DNA from: Nitrosotalea sp.
Lineage (GTDB): Archaea; Thermoproteota; Nitrososphaeria; Nitrososphaerales; Nitrosopumilaceae
Direction: 5' to 3'
DNA length: 28,829 nt
Assembly: GCA_031296345.1 (NCBI GenBank)
Contig: JARLFW010000107.1
Coordinates: 1-28,829, forward strand
Of the stretch, positions 14,289 through 21,617 are shown one piece after another. A program made the translations under genes and the position numbers. The stretch's first letter is position 1. Each line of letters opens with the position of its first letter. The notes beneath the pieces were generated by a model. That model worked only from the letters and a program-made list of their open reading frames with translations. It was not told the origin of the DNA and did not search any database.

Positions 14289-14774
14289 TTATCTTCTAGA
14301 ATATTTCCCCATCAATACAGCTTCTGCAACGATGTGTCCTGACATTGCACTTTGTAGTTCTTTTACACCTGATCCCTGTTTTAGATCTAGTTTTGTGTCT
14401 AACGCATAAATTTTAAAAAAATATCTATGAGTACCAGATGGAGGACATGGTCCTCCATACTCCGATGTTCCAAAACTAGTACGTCCTTGAGCAAAATCAA
14501 ACTTTTCACCCCTTGTAAACTGCGTCTTGTTAGGGGGAATGTTCCAAACAACCCAATGTGTAAAAGTCCCCATCGGGGCATCTGGGTCATCCATTATGAT
14601 TGATAGAGTCTTTGCATTTTTTGGCACATTTGTTATACTGAGAGGGGGAGAAAGATCTTGACCATCACAGGTAAACTCTGATGGAATGATACCTTCATTC
14701 TCAAAGGCTGAACTTGAAATATTCAATACTTGCTCTATGTTTGAATTGATTTTATCTATTGTGGTAAATCTCAA
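14289..14774 (-). CDS. YbhB/YbcL-family PEBP (Raf kinase inhibitor-like) protein
   Basis: 161 residues. The phosphatidylethanolamine-binding-protein signatures are all present: IPSEFTCDGQDLSPPLSI, the anion-binding DDPDAPMGTFTHWVVWNIP, the YGGPCPPSGTHRYFFKIYAL block and the closing HIVAEAVLMGKYSR helix. The bacterial and archaeal members are small cytoplasmic or periplasmic proteins of unclear ligand. No signal peptide is seen; the first 15 residues are merely hydrophilic. It converges on the membrane protein at 13638-14276, 12 bp away. No kinase partner is nearby. Confidence 0.9.
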   Translation of the reverse strand: MRFTTIDKINSNIEQVLNISSSAFENEGIIPSEFTCDGQDLSPPLSITNVPKNAKTLSIIMDDPDAPMGTFTHWVVWNIPPNKTQFTRGEKFDFAQGRTSFGTSEYGGPCPPSGTHRYFFKIYALDTKLDLKQGSGVKELQSAMSGHIVAEAVLMGKYSRR

Positions 14775-14847
14775 CTTTGGTTTAAACTTGGAAATACATT
14801 GTGATAATGATCAATAGTCTTATCAAGGAATACGACAATACATCACC

Positions 14848-15198
14848 ATGTCAAAAGAATCTCCACCTAAAGATTGGGACAAATTGTGGATTGAATATAA
14901 TAAATCGCTCAAGGCATGGATGGATGCCTTTGAAACTCTTCAAACTGCAGCAAAAAATGTTCAATCAAAGTACAATGATGTCATGGCAAAAGCAGTAAAA
15001 GATTCTAGTGATAAAACATTGAATCAATTTACTGAGAATTGGCAAAAATCCATGAGTGAAGCGGGAATTAAAACATTCAAACAATTTGGTGATAACTGGC
15101 AAAAAGTATTCAGTCAATCTGGCATGGAACAAGTACAAACCTATGGAGATATGATGAGTAAATTTGCCGAAACTTGGCAAAAGATGTGGAACAAGTAA
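14848..15198 (+). CDS. Phasin-like helical protein with Trp-Gln-Lys repeats
   Basis: 116 residues, all predicted helical and amphipathic, without Cys. Three WQK turns occur at residues 65, 84 and 110 in F-x3-WQK settings (FTENWQKSM, FGDNWQKVF, FAETWQKMW), with the first two followed by a Gly six to seven residues after the WQK. The N terminus has WDKLWIEYNKSLKAWMDAF. Regular Trp, Phe and Met on one helix face fit lipid- or PHA-granule surface binding, as in phasins. A full PHA synthase locus lies 10 kb away and encodes similar helical proteins. The phasin assignment is inference from composition and pattern. Confidence 0.55.
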   Translation: MSKESPPKDWDKLWIEYNKSLKAWMDAFETLQTAAKNVQSKYNDVMAKAVKDSSDKTLNQFTENWQKSMSEAGIKTFKQFGDNWQKVFSQSGMEQVQTYGDMMSKFAETWQKMWNK

Positions 15199-15358
15199 AA
15201 ACATCTATTGCCGTTTTTTATTTTCAATTTCAAATCATTCCTGTGTTAACCTTTGTTGAATGTGATTCTAACCTCATGGGAAATTACTACAGATTTTGTG
15301 AAAAATGATGGCTTTCTAATTATTGAATTAAATCCTATATTTCTGAAAATAAGTTCAA

Positions 15359-15481
15359 ATGATGAATTGCAATTTCAAGTGTAATAATTGTATTTCTGGA
15401 AACCACGAGCTATGTAAAGATCCTTTACAATGTCATGTAACTTATGGTGGAGTTGAGATCTCAAAAACCAGTTGCAATTGA
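15359..15481 (+). CDS. Cysteine-rich 40-residue ORF
   Basis: Tandem ATGs at 15359 and 15362 open a 40-residue frame ending with TGA at 15479-15481. It has six cysteines: C4, C8, C11, C18, C24 and C39, within N-C-NFK-C-NN-C and GNHELCKDPLQC. The pattern looks like a small zinc or iron-sulfur protein. The C terminus after residue 30 looks less protein-like, and the next ORF overlaps it in the +1 frame. The two may be halves of one frameshifted gene. Confidence 0.45.
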   Translation: MMNCNFKCNNCISGNHELCKDPLQCHVTYGGVEISKTSCN

Positions 15482-15587
15482 TTGGAACTTCTACAGCAAG
15501 GAAAACACTGATGGCTTTACCTGTGCCCCTCCAAGACTTACTCGTTCAAGGTGTCCGAGTCCTTTGGATCAGGAATCATTCCACTGA
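15444..15587 (+). CDS. 47-residue ORF overlapping the Cys-rich ORF in the +1 frame
   Basis: ATG at 15444, stop TGA at 15585-15587. The peptide contains KPVAIDWNFYSKENTDGF, then TCAPPRLTRSRCPSP, with a Cys pair separated by nine residues. The composition is protein-like (aromatic, charged, Pro-rich turn). It overlaps the upstream ORF by 38 bases in a different frame, with no ribosome-binding site of note. It could be the C-terminal half of the Cys-rich gene after a frameshift, or a separate coupled gene. Confidence 0.4.
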   Translation: MVELRSQKPVAIDWNFYSKENTDGFTCAPPRLTRSRCPSPLDQESFH

Positions 15588-15685
15588 ATCTAGTTACTCA
15601 GTGACCGTCATTTTTTATTTTTTTAATCTTGTTTTAAATTGATTTTCTACCATAATCTTGATATTTCCAGTATGATTTGTGGACT

Positions 15686-15942
15686 ATGACTGGACAACCC
15701 TGCAAAATTTGTTATTATTTCGTATTCTAAATGTGGATCTCTCAAAGTCAACCACTCTGAGGCCAAAAACTGGGTAGCATTGTAATCAAATTCTTGACTG
15801 GAAAGAGCATATTTCATCTAAGAAAGCAAGGACCGAGAAAGGAATTTTTGTATCATGGATCAGCCCCAAAAAACTACTCAATATGACAATAAAGTCTCCT
15901 TGGGAAAGATCTGAAAAATCATTTTGTATGTTTTTTATCTGA
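15686..15942 (+). pseudogene. Possible decayed small zinc-binding gene
   Basis: Protein-like pieces occur in succession but in changing frames. ATG at 15686 starts MTGQPCKICYY and stops at 15730. A shift gives YSKCGSLKVNHSEAKNWVAL up to a stop at 15783. A further shift gives IVIKFLTGKSIFHLRKQGP, and a last shift gives KGIFVSWISPKKLLN and SPWERSEKSFC to a stop at 15940-15942. Joined, they would make a coherent soluble protein of about 85 residues starting with a CxxC and a further Cys. Three frame changes point to decay. Chance open frames cannot be ruled out. Confidence 0.35.
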
Positions 15943-16037
15943 AAAAGGATCATTTCAAGCTCAAAAAAACGATTTTTAGATAAAATCTCTTGCCAACTTT
16001 TTTAGCGATCCTAGCTAACAAATCATTTAAGAGAAAG

Positions 16038-16050
16038 GTTTTTAATATTC
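16038..16050 (+). promoter_or_regulatory. TATA-like element for the PKD surface-protein gene
   Basis: GGTTTTTAATATTC lies with its centre about 27 nt before the TTG at 16071. Archaeal TATA boxes sit about 25-30 nt before the transcription start, so the message would begin at or next to the start codon (leaderless). This supports 16071 over the upstream TTG at 15990. Confidence 0.4.
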
Positions 16051-16070
16051 GGAAAATTAGAACACACAAG

Positions 16071-17336
16071 TTGAATTCAAAAGCAATTTTTGCAGTTTTA
16101 GCGATTACTATATTCTCACTAGCATTATCTTCAGTTTCTGCATATGGTGCATCCGGAGCAGTAACAACTGCAACTAATGTTGCTACCGTAAATGAACAAA
16201 CTGTTGTCACACTATCAGGTGAACAATCATCTGATCCACACAATCAAAATATCTCATACAAGTGGCAACAAATGTCTGGCGAACCAGTAAGTTTCCCATC
16301 TGACTCTGATGTTGATATCACTTTCACAACTCCTGCTGTTGCAGTTGATCAAACAAAAGACCTTAGCTTTGCACTGACAGTAGTTAATCCTCAAGGACTT
16401 ACTAGTATTACATCATTTACACTTCATGTCATACATCTTAATCATCCTCCGGTAGTAACAACTGACCATGAGCTAACCGTGTTGGAAGGAAACCCCATTA
16501 CCCTTATGGCAACTGCTACTGATCCAGACGGGGATGCTATGACTTATGCTTGGACTCAGGATTCAGGATCAGCTGTCACTTTGTCAAATCCAACTGATCT
16601 AACTACCATGTTTACAGCACCATCAGTTGGTTCTGATAATAATGCCACTTTGCACTTTACAATTACTGCTAATGATGGTCACGGCGGTACTGGCTCTGAC
16701 TCTGTACTTGTACATGTTATTAGCGCATCTGCTTACAAGATTGCTACATTAAGTTGTTCACCTATAATTAGATCACATGAAGGTGGATCTGCAGCACTAG
16801 TAGAAGCAGTAGACAATCCATCTAATGCTCCACTTACATACGAATGGACTCAAATCTCTGGTATCCCAATTCAGATATCCTCTACAACTGATTCTTCACC
16901 AACAGTAAGTCTTCCAACTGGCTCTGGTGGTAGTGTATTTGCTTTCCAGTTATCACTTAGTGAAAGCGGTACAATTGTAGGAAATTGTGAACAATATGTT
17001 TATGCTGCATATCCTGAACCAGGTGCACCACCAGTAGCTGATGCAGGCCCATACCAAGTAGTTAATGCAGGTGACCAAGTAACACTAGATGGTACAAAGA
17101 GTACAGGTGGATACTTGACATTCTCATGGACACAAGTTGCTGGAGATCCAGTGCAATTACTATCTGCAAATACTGCAAAGCCGATGTTCACTGCACCTGA
17201 TGTTGCTCTTGGCCAAACCAAGGATCTAGTATTCACAAATATAGTAAAGAATACCTTTGGAAAAGATGGTGCTATAGTGCACATTACAGTGGTACATCCA
17301 GCACTACCACCAAATGCGGTAATCACTCTAAAGTAA
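16071..17336 (+). CDS. Secreted protein of tandem PKD/Ig-like repeats
   Basis: I take TTG at 16071 as the start (421 residues), because it places a normal signal peptide (NSKAIFAVLAITIFSLALSS-VSAYGA) at the N terminus and lies 27 nt after a TATA-like element. A TTG at 15990 would add 27 odd basic residues. The mature protein holds about four Ig/PKD-like beta domains, each with a Y/F-x-W-x-Q motif: ISYKWQQMSGEPV, MTYAWTQDSGSAV, LTYEWTQISGIPI and LTFSWTQVAGDPV. Turns such as ATDPDGDAMTY may bind calcium. There is no C-terminal anchor. It is probably a cell-surface or matrix protein. The third domain has an extra Cys pair (TLSCSPII and VGNCEQ), probably a disulfide. Confidence 0.82.
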   Translation: MNSKAIFAVLAITIFSLALSSVSAYGASGAVTTATNVATVNEQTVVTLSGEQSSDPHNQNISYKWQQMSGEPVSFPSDSDVDITFTTPAVAVDQTKDLSFALTVVNPQGLTSITSFTLHVIHLNHPPVVTTDHELTVLEGNPITLMATATDPDGDAMTYAWTQDSGSAVTLSNPTDLTTMFTAPSVGSDNNATLHFTITANDGHGGTGSDSVLVHVISASAYKIATLSCSPIIRSHEGGSAALVEAVDNPSNAPLTYEWTQISGIPIQISSTTDSSPTVSLPTGSGGSVFAFQLSLSESGTIVGNCEQYVYAAYPEPGAPPVADAGPYQVVNAGDQVTLDGTKSTGGYLTFSWTQVAGDPVQLLSANTAKPMFTAPDVALGQTKDLVFTNIVKNTFGKDGAIVHITVVHPALPPNAVITLK

Positions 17337-17430
17337 ATTAATAGAATTTCTTCTACAACTTAATTTCTATTTTATACTTGATTATAGTTTGTATTGAGAC
17401 TTATCTGGTACAATTGAACCAAATTAATTT

Positions 17431-17473
17431 TGAGAGATTAGATGTGAGGCTGAAATGCTGTAATCCTCTCTCA
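17431..17473. repeat. Imperfect inverted repeat upstream of the membrane-protein gene
   Basis: TGAGAGATTA (17431-17440) can pair with TAATCCTCTCTCA (17461-17473) with a two-base bulge, with a 20-nt loop. It lies between the PKD gene stop (17336) and the next start (17515). It may be a terminator stem of the first or an operator of the second; a TATA-like CTTTTATC follows at 17488-17495. Confidence 0.35.
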
Positions 17474-17514
17474 CTAATAGTTAATCGCTTTTATCTGGGC
17501 AAATTCTGAATCAA

Positions 17515-18063
17515 ATGTTGTCAGAAGATCTAATAGGCGCAATCCAACAAATTCTAATTCTTGGAAAAGGTGATCAAGGAAGACTGGAATACCTTCTTGA
17601 TCTTTTACAAAAAGGAAGACCACTTCCAGATTCTGATATGAAATATCTACAAATCATGATACCTCTCTATACTAGTCCACAAGATCCAGAATCTTATCAG
17701 AAAAATGTAGAATCTGCTATAATGAAATTACATGATGAAATAAGGGAACTTAATGAAAAAATGACTGGAGTTAAAAGAAAAGGATTTGAAAAATATGTTG
17801 GAAGAAAAACAATCTTATTTTTTATTACAGTCTTTGTAGGCTGGAATGCCTTGCAATCTTATGTTTTACCAATTCTATCTGATTTCATTCCAAATAGTGT
17901 TATTCAATATGCATTTCCACTGAACTTGGCAGCAAATTATCTTAATTATGGTCAAGTAGTTTGGATTGCATTTTTGATACTTTCTATATCCTGGCCATTT
18001 ATCGGTCTTATACATCTGGTAAACTTCATCAGATCCAGAAAAATTCCAAATAGCTCTCAATAA
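17515..18063 (+). CDS. Two-pass membrane protein with SHOCT-like N terminus
   Basis: 182 residues. The first 50 residues (GDQGRLEYLLDLLQKGRPLPDSDMKYLQ) resemble a SHOCT-type oligomerisation motif, with a helix, a Lys-Gly-Arg-Pro-Leu turn and S/D-x2. A coiled helix follows (SAIMKLHDEIRELNEKM). Two membrane segments come next, ILFFITVFVGWNALQSYVL and VVWIAFLILSISWPFIGLI, with a basic tail inside. No enzymatic motif. A role as a small membrane-associated scaffold is a guess. It converges on the HD-domain gene (11 bp between stops). Confidence 0.7.
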   Translation: MLSEDLIGAIQQILILGKGDQGRLEYLLDLLQKGRPLPDSDMKYLQIMIPLYTSPQDPESYQKNVESAIMKLHDEIRELNEKMTGVKRKGFEKYVGRKTILFFITVFVGWNALQSYVLPILSDFIPNSVIQYAFPLNLAANYLNYGQVVWIAFLILSISWPFIGLIHLVNFIRSRKIPNSSQ

Positions 18064-18074
18064 TGAGATTCTAT

Positions 18075-19406
18075 CTATGATAATGCGGCACGATAGTAAT
18101 CCCAGCGTTCTGGATCGAATTGTTTTACAAATTCAATCTGTTCTCTTCTCTTAATTCGACTTGATATTACATCGCGTAACGCAAAACTTGTAAGATATTT
18201 GAAACCTTTTGCTTGGGCTTGCATGTTAAACAACAGCCTCATTTCTCTTCCGCCGCTTTGTCCCCAATATCCCATCCTTATTGCAAGTGGTTCCATGAAA
18301 GCAGTATTGTTTAAGCCATAGTTTACATCATTGATTTCAGAACGTAATTTGTATGTCTCAAGAGGTCCACCCTTTGTGAAACCTATTACAGGACCGTTAT
18401 CGCTTCCAAGTCTTAATGTATTGAGTATTGTATCTTTAGCCATAACTGATTCAGTAAATTCATTGTTTTTGAATTGGAGTGGTTTTGGTAATTGATGATA
18501 AATTTCAGATAATGTATTTACAAACTCTGGATCCTGACGTCTTGACATGGGTTCAATTACTGCAAAAAATTTTGCGTTATCATAAACAAGTGATCCTTCA
18601 ATCTGAATTTCCTGTTCTCGCAATTTCATGAAAGACAAAACATTATCCGTAAAGTTTTTTCTCATATCTCTTGGAAGTGCACGTAACACCCTTTGATACA
18701 TCTCAGCATCATTATTGAGAAGATCTTCAAAATATGCCACTGATCTTCTAACAATGTAGTATGGGTGCCAAGCCAATGCATGAGCATTTTTTTGTGCCAT
18801 TTCTAACGCTTTTGGAAAATCACCAAGAGTATATCCTGCAATTCTGTCTGTAACTGAAAGAAACCATCCCATCTTCTTGTAATGTTCTTTCTTGTTTTCA
18901 TCTTCTCTTGCAACTTGTATCTGATTAAGACAATCTTCGATTTTCTTCTCTGTGCTTTCCTTGATCTCTCCATTCCAGGGATAGGTGGTTCTGTGAATTA
19001 ATGCTGCAATCAAATTTTTATCAATATTTGCATCTTTTAGTAATGAATTGAGTTTTTCATCTGTCATGACAAATTTGACGGCGTCTAACTCGTGTGGCTT
19101 GTCTACTTTTTTCTCAGGATCATAATCATGAAAGAGAGCTGCAACAAAAAGGTACGGAAAATCTTCTGGCTTTAGGATGCCGTGCATGCTTTCCCATTGA
19201 GCTGCAAGTAAAGTGACATAGGTCACTTCTAATTCATGAATGATATTGTGATAGCCATAATAATCTATACCCAGGCCCTTTGACTCGAAGAGATCTATTG
19301 TATAATCTAAAATCTTGGTGAAGCATTCTCTTTTAAAACCATTAGTAACCATGATCTTTTGAATTTCTTCCCGCAAAGCTACTGGGTCTTGACTTTGTAG
19401 CAACAT
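18075..19406 (-). CDS. PDEase-like HD-domain phosphohydrolase with C-terminal GNAT-like region
   Basis: 443 residues. Residues 30-200 form an HD domain close to cyclic-nucleotide phosphodiesterases: GYHNIIHELEVTYVTLLAA gives the HNxxH (His53, His57), FVAALFHDYDPEKKVDKPHE gives the HD at 93-94, and LSVTDRIAGYTLGD gives the last metal Asp (187). All metal ligands are present, so it is probably active. A middle helical section leads to a C-terminal region (about 300-443) with IGFTKGGPLETYKLRS and AQAKGFKYLTSFALRDVISS, the latter resembling a GNAT core strand-helix, but no clear acetyl-CoA loop is visible. Substrate unknown; cAMP or a dinucleotide is possible. No cyclase lies nearby. Confidence 0.78.
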   Translation of the reverse strand: MLLQSQDPVALREEIQKIMVTNGFKRECFTKILDYTIDLFESKGLGIDYYGYHNIIHELEVTYVTLLAAQWESMHGILKPEDFPYLFVAALFHDYDPEKKVDKPHELDAVKFVMTDEKLNSLLKDANIDKNLIAALIHRTTYPWNGEIKESTEKKIEDCLNQIQVAREDENKKEHYKKMGWFLSVTDRIAGYTLGDFPKALEMAQKNAHALAWHPYYIVRRSVAYFEDLLNNDAEMYQRVLRALPRDMRKNFTDNVLSFMKLREQEIQIEGSLVYDNAKFFAVIEPMSRRQDPEFVNTLSEIYHQLPKPLQFKNNEFTESVMAKDTILNTLRLGSDNGPVIGFTKGGPLETYKLRSEINDVNYGLNNTAFMEPLAIRMGYWGQSGGREMRLLFNMQAQAKGFKYLTSFALRDVISSRIKRREQIEFVKQFDPERWDYYRAALS

Positions 19407-19456
19407 GAATGTAATTGAATCTGGTAGTTTTAAGTTCTCGCTCGAATTTTCTACAA

Positions 19457-20407
19457 TTATGCCTTTGAGGAGGTTCTCCTTTTTTGGTAAATTAATACCA
19501 AAACTACAACTGCTATTATGATAATTCCGATTGTACTAACATTGGTGTAATCTACAACCCAATTGGCCACAATGATCTTTGGTGAATCTACTAGTACTCC
19601 CACGGATTCTTGATTTTCACTTCCTATGACTTGACCTTGCCATCCTGTGAAGACATGTTTAACAAGAATGTCATCGGCGGGCATTACTGATACATATGCA
19701 ATAGTTCCGGAATCATACCAGTCTGTTCCAAGAGCTCGTCCAAAATTTGAAATCACTTTGATATAGTACTGTGTAGTGTATTCTAGATCAATTTTGTGCG
19801 TACTTGACATGTGAATAGTGTGAGACTTGAAAGTACCTGATTCTTGTCTTGAAATAATATTAATATCTGGACTATCTAATGACCATCCGTTAAGCTGTTG
19901 TCTGGTATCTTCTTGATTTGATTGTAGTACATATGGTGCAATAATTTGTATGTCTGAATCTGAATCAAACCAGTTATCATTTGTGGGAGATGGAGGGGAG
20001 AAATTTATCTTGGTTGTCTCAGATGAAGTAATTTTGAATTGAGGTTTTGCCAGAAAAACTATGGAATGATTAGAATCTGTTGTAACATCTAATGTGAAAT
20101 TACCATCTAATGCTCTTTGGATGGGAACAAATGGATTATTATCGATAGAATATCCTTGTAGGTTGAATCTAGTGAAATTATCATTTGCCCAAGAATGTTC
20201 TTGGGAAATTGTATATTTTTGGTTACTATTTACAAGAATTGTGTGAGTGCTTGATGTATCGTTGGCATAACTAACAGTGATCCTAATCTTTGATTGATTA
20301 TCTTGATAATTTGTCATTTCATAACTTTCATGAAATGATGTAAAAGATAATATTCCTATGCTGAGCAGTGCCCATGAGAGAATCATTTTATGTCTTAACA
20401 AAAGCAA
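19457..20407 (-). CDS. Membrane-anchored surface protein
   Basis: 316 residues. The signal peptide is MILSWALLSIGILSF after a short basic start, and a single membrane segment near the C terminus (TIGIIIIAVVVLVLIY) is followed by QKRRTSSKA inside. The ectodomain is beta-rich and contains YYIKVISNFGRALGTDWYD and VKHVFTGWQGQVIG, as in the 'GW' bacterial-repeat or InlB-B-like modules of adhesins. A similar module may occur earlier (FNLQGYSIDNNPFV). The start is either 20407 or the ATG seven codons later, which removes the LLLRHK leader. Likely cell-surface contact or matrix role. Its 51-bp gap from the HD-domain gene may allow co-transcription. Confidence 0.7.
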   Translation of the reverse strand: MLLLRHKMILSWALLSIGILSFTSFHESYEMTNYQDNQSKIRITVSYANDTSSTHTILVNSNQKYTISQEHSWANDNFTRFNLQGYSIDNNPFVPIQRALDGNFTLDVTTDSNHSIVFLAKPQFKITSSETTKINFSPPSPTNDNWFDSDSDIQIIAPYVLQSNQEDTRQQLNGWSLDSPDINIISRQESGTFKSHTIHMSSTHKIDLEYTTQYYIKVISNFGRALGTDWYDSGTIAYVSVMPADDILVKHVFTGWQGQVIGSENQESVGVLVDSPKIIVANWVVDYTNVSTIGIIIIAVVVLVLIYQKRRTSSKA

Positions 20408-20508
20408 CTTACCTGATATTTTGCCAAGATACCTCTATTTCCAATTTTCTAGTCTGTAGAATGCTAATTACTAGCAAAAGTCAAATACGACATTAAAAAA
20501 AGTAACAC

Positions 20509-21012
20509 ATGCATTGGACTTCGTATGTAATTATGATTGGTATGCTCTTTTCAATGGGAGCAGCGCCAGTGTTTGCACAAGAATCACAGCAATTTGCTGT
20601 TAAAGATGCACAAAGTGGTCAATCATACACTGTAAATTATGGCATAACTGGCGCAACAGTGGATGATGTATCCATTAGCCCACAGGATACTTCTCTTATA
20701 GTATCAATCAAGTCAGTTAACGACGGAAACTTGACCATGACTATGCCGAGATCTCTTATTGATGCAAAAACAAGCACCGGGGATGATCAATTCTTTGTTC
20801 TAGTAGATGGAGCAGACACTGATTTTACTGAAAGCAAAACCGATACTACTAGAACCATTACTGTGTCATTTCCTCAAGATACTAATCAAATAGAGGTTAT
20901 TGGAACACAAGTAGTTCCAGAATTTGGTGGATTGTCATTTGTAGTTCTTATGGTTGCAATAATCTCAATAGTGGCAATCTCTGCAAAAACTAGATTAAAG
21001 TTTAGTTGGTAA
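20509..21012 (+). CDS. Exported protein with PEFG-CTERM-type sorting tail
   Basis: 167 residues. The signal peptide is SYVIMIGMLFSMGAAPVFA, with cleavage expected after VFA. The mature part is a small beta domain (FAVKDAQSGQSYTVNYGITG to TRTITVSFPQDTNQIEVIG). The C-terminal VPEFGGLSFVVLMVAIISI and the basic end TRLK match the PEFG-CTERM signal of Thaumarchaeota, which is probably cleaved and anchored by an archaeosortase. It is transcribed away from the previous surface protein. No active site is visible. It is a surface or S-layer accessory protein of unknown role. Confidence 0.82.
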   Translation: MHWTSYVIMIGMLFSMGAAPVFAQESQQFAVKDAQSGQSYTVNYGITGATVDDVSISPQDTSLIVSIKSVNDGNLTMTMPRSLIDAKTSTGDDQFFVLVDGADTDFTESKTDTTRTITVSFPQDTNQIEVIGTQVVPEFGGLSFVVLMVAIISIVAISAKTRLKFSW

Positions 21013-21058
21013 AACCCAATTCTTTACAATGTCGCATTTATTTTGATATCTGCTTTTA

Positions 21059-21310
21059 CTAGCTAAAGCCTGCGCCAAACTGATCACCATTTTGCAGGGG
21101 ATCCATGGAATCTGAACCTTTTAACTTTAGATACAAAAATGCCTCATTTACCAGTTGGATTGCTTGTTCTTCGTTTAAATTAAATTTCTTTTTTGCGAAA
21201 TCTTGATATTTTTTTAACTTGTCATCACTCTGTTCATCCAAGGATATTTTGTCTGCAAGTATGATGAAAGATACCTCTTCAATTTCAGAGTCATATTGAG
21301 AATCAGCCAT
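21059..21310 (-). CDS. Small acidic helical hypothetical protein
   Basis: 83 residues, acidic, no Cys and no membrane segment. The helices FIILADKISLDEQSDDKL, FAKKKFNLNEEQAIQLVNEA and FLYLKLKG suggest a small helical bundle, with a polar Gly/Asp tail. The helix-turn FNLNEEQA looks like a short calcium-free EF-hand or SAM-type turn, but no firm family call is possible. Another small acidic gene ends upstream at 21361 on the same strand, 50 bp away, and they may be co-transcribed. Confidence 0.55.
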   Translation of the reverse strand: MADSQYDSEIEEVSFIILADKISLDEQSDDKLKKYQDFAKKKFNLNEEQAIQLVNEAFLYLKLKGSDSMDPLQNGDQFGAGFS

Positions 21311-21360
21311 TACTCTTTAAAATCATCTCTCACTTTTAAGTGATTGTTGTATTTTTAAAA

Positions 21361-21489
21361 TCAAGATTTTTCTGAAGAGTCATCTTCTTCAAACTCATCA
21401 TCTAGAAACTCATCTAGTTCATTTTCACCATTTTCTGAAGATTCATCAAGAAATTCTTCGCTCTCCTTAGGTTTCTTTTTATCGCTCAT
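21361..21489 (-). CDS. 42-residue highly acidic protein
   Basis: ATG at 21489 opens a 42-residue frame ending with TGA at 21361. After MSDKKKPKES it is Glu/Asp/Ser/Phe-rich, with a repeated ELDEFLDDEFEEDD core in which Phe and Leu alternate with acids. Such sequences are usually disordered tails that compete with nucleic acids or bind basic proteins. The frame is intact and lies upstream of the small acidic gene at 21059-21310. Function unknown. Confidence 0.6.
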   Translation of the reverse strand: MSDKKKPKESEEFLDESSENGENELDEFLDDEFEEDDSSEKS

Positions 21490-21617
21490 TTTTCAGTTCA
21501 ATATTTGCTAAAACTCTTTACATATAACTTTTGAAGATATGCTGTTACAACTCCACTTACCCGTAACTAATACCTAAAATGAGATTTTTATTTCCTAATT
21601 ATGAGATGTGAGTTCTT

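Larger units (their letters stand above)
15588..16070. other. Long region without an intact gene
   Basis: About 480 bp without a full-length reading frame on either strand. It contains the fragments described as a possible decayed gene (15686-15942) and, at its right end, a TATA-like element at about 16038-16050 for the following surface-protein gene. Nothing else stands out. Confidence 0.4.

Noticed and set aside
15541..15590. tRNA-like TTCAAGGTGTCC sequence in the 15.5-kb region
   Set aside because: No cloverleaf, acceptor stem or anticodon arm could be built around it.
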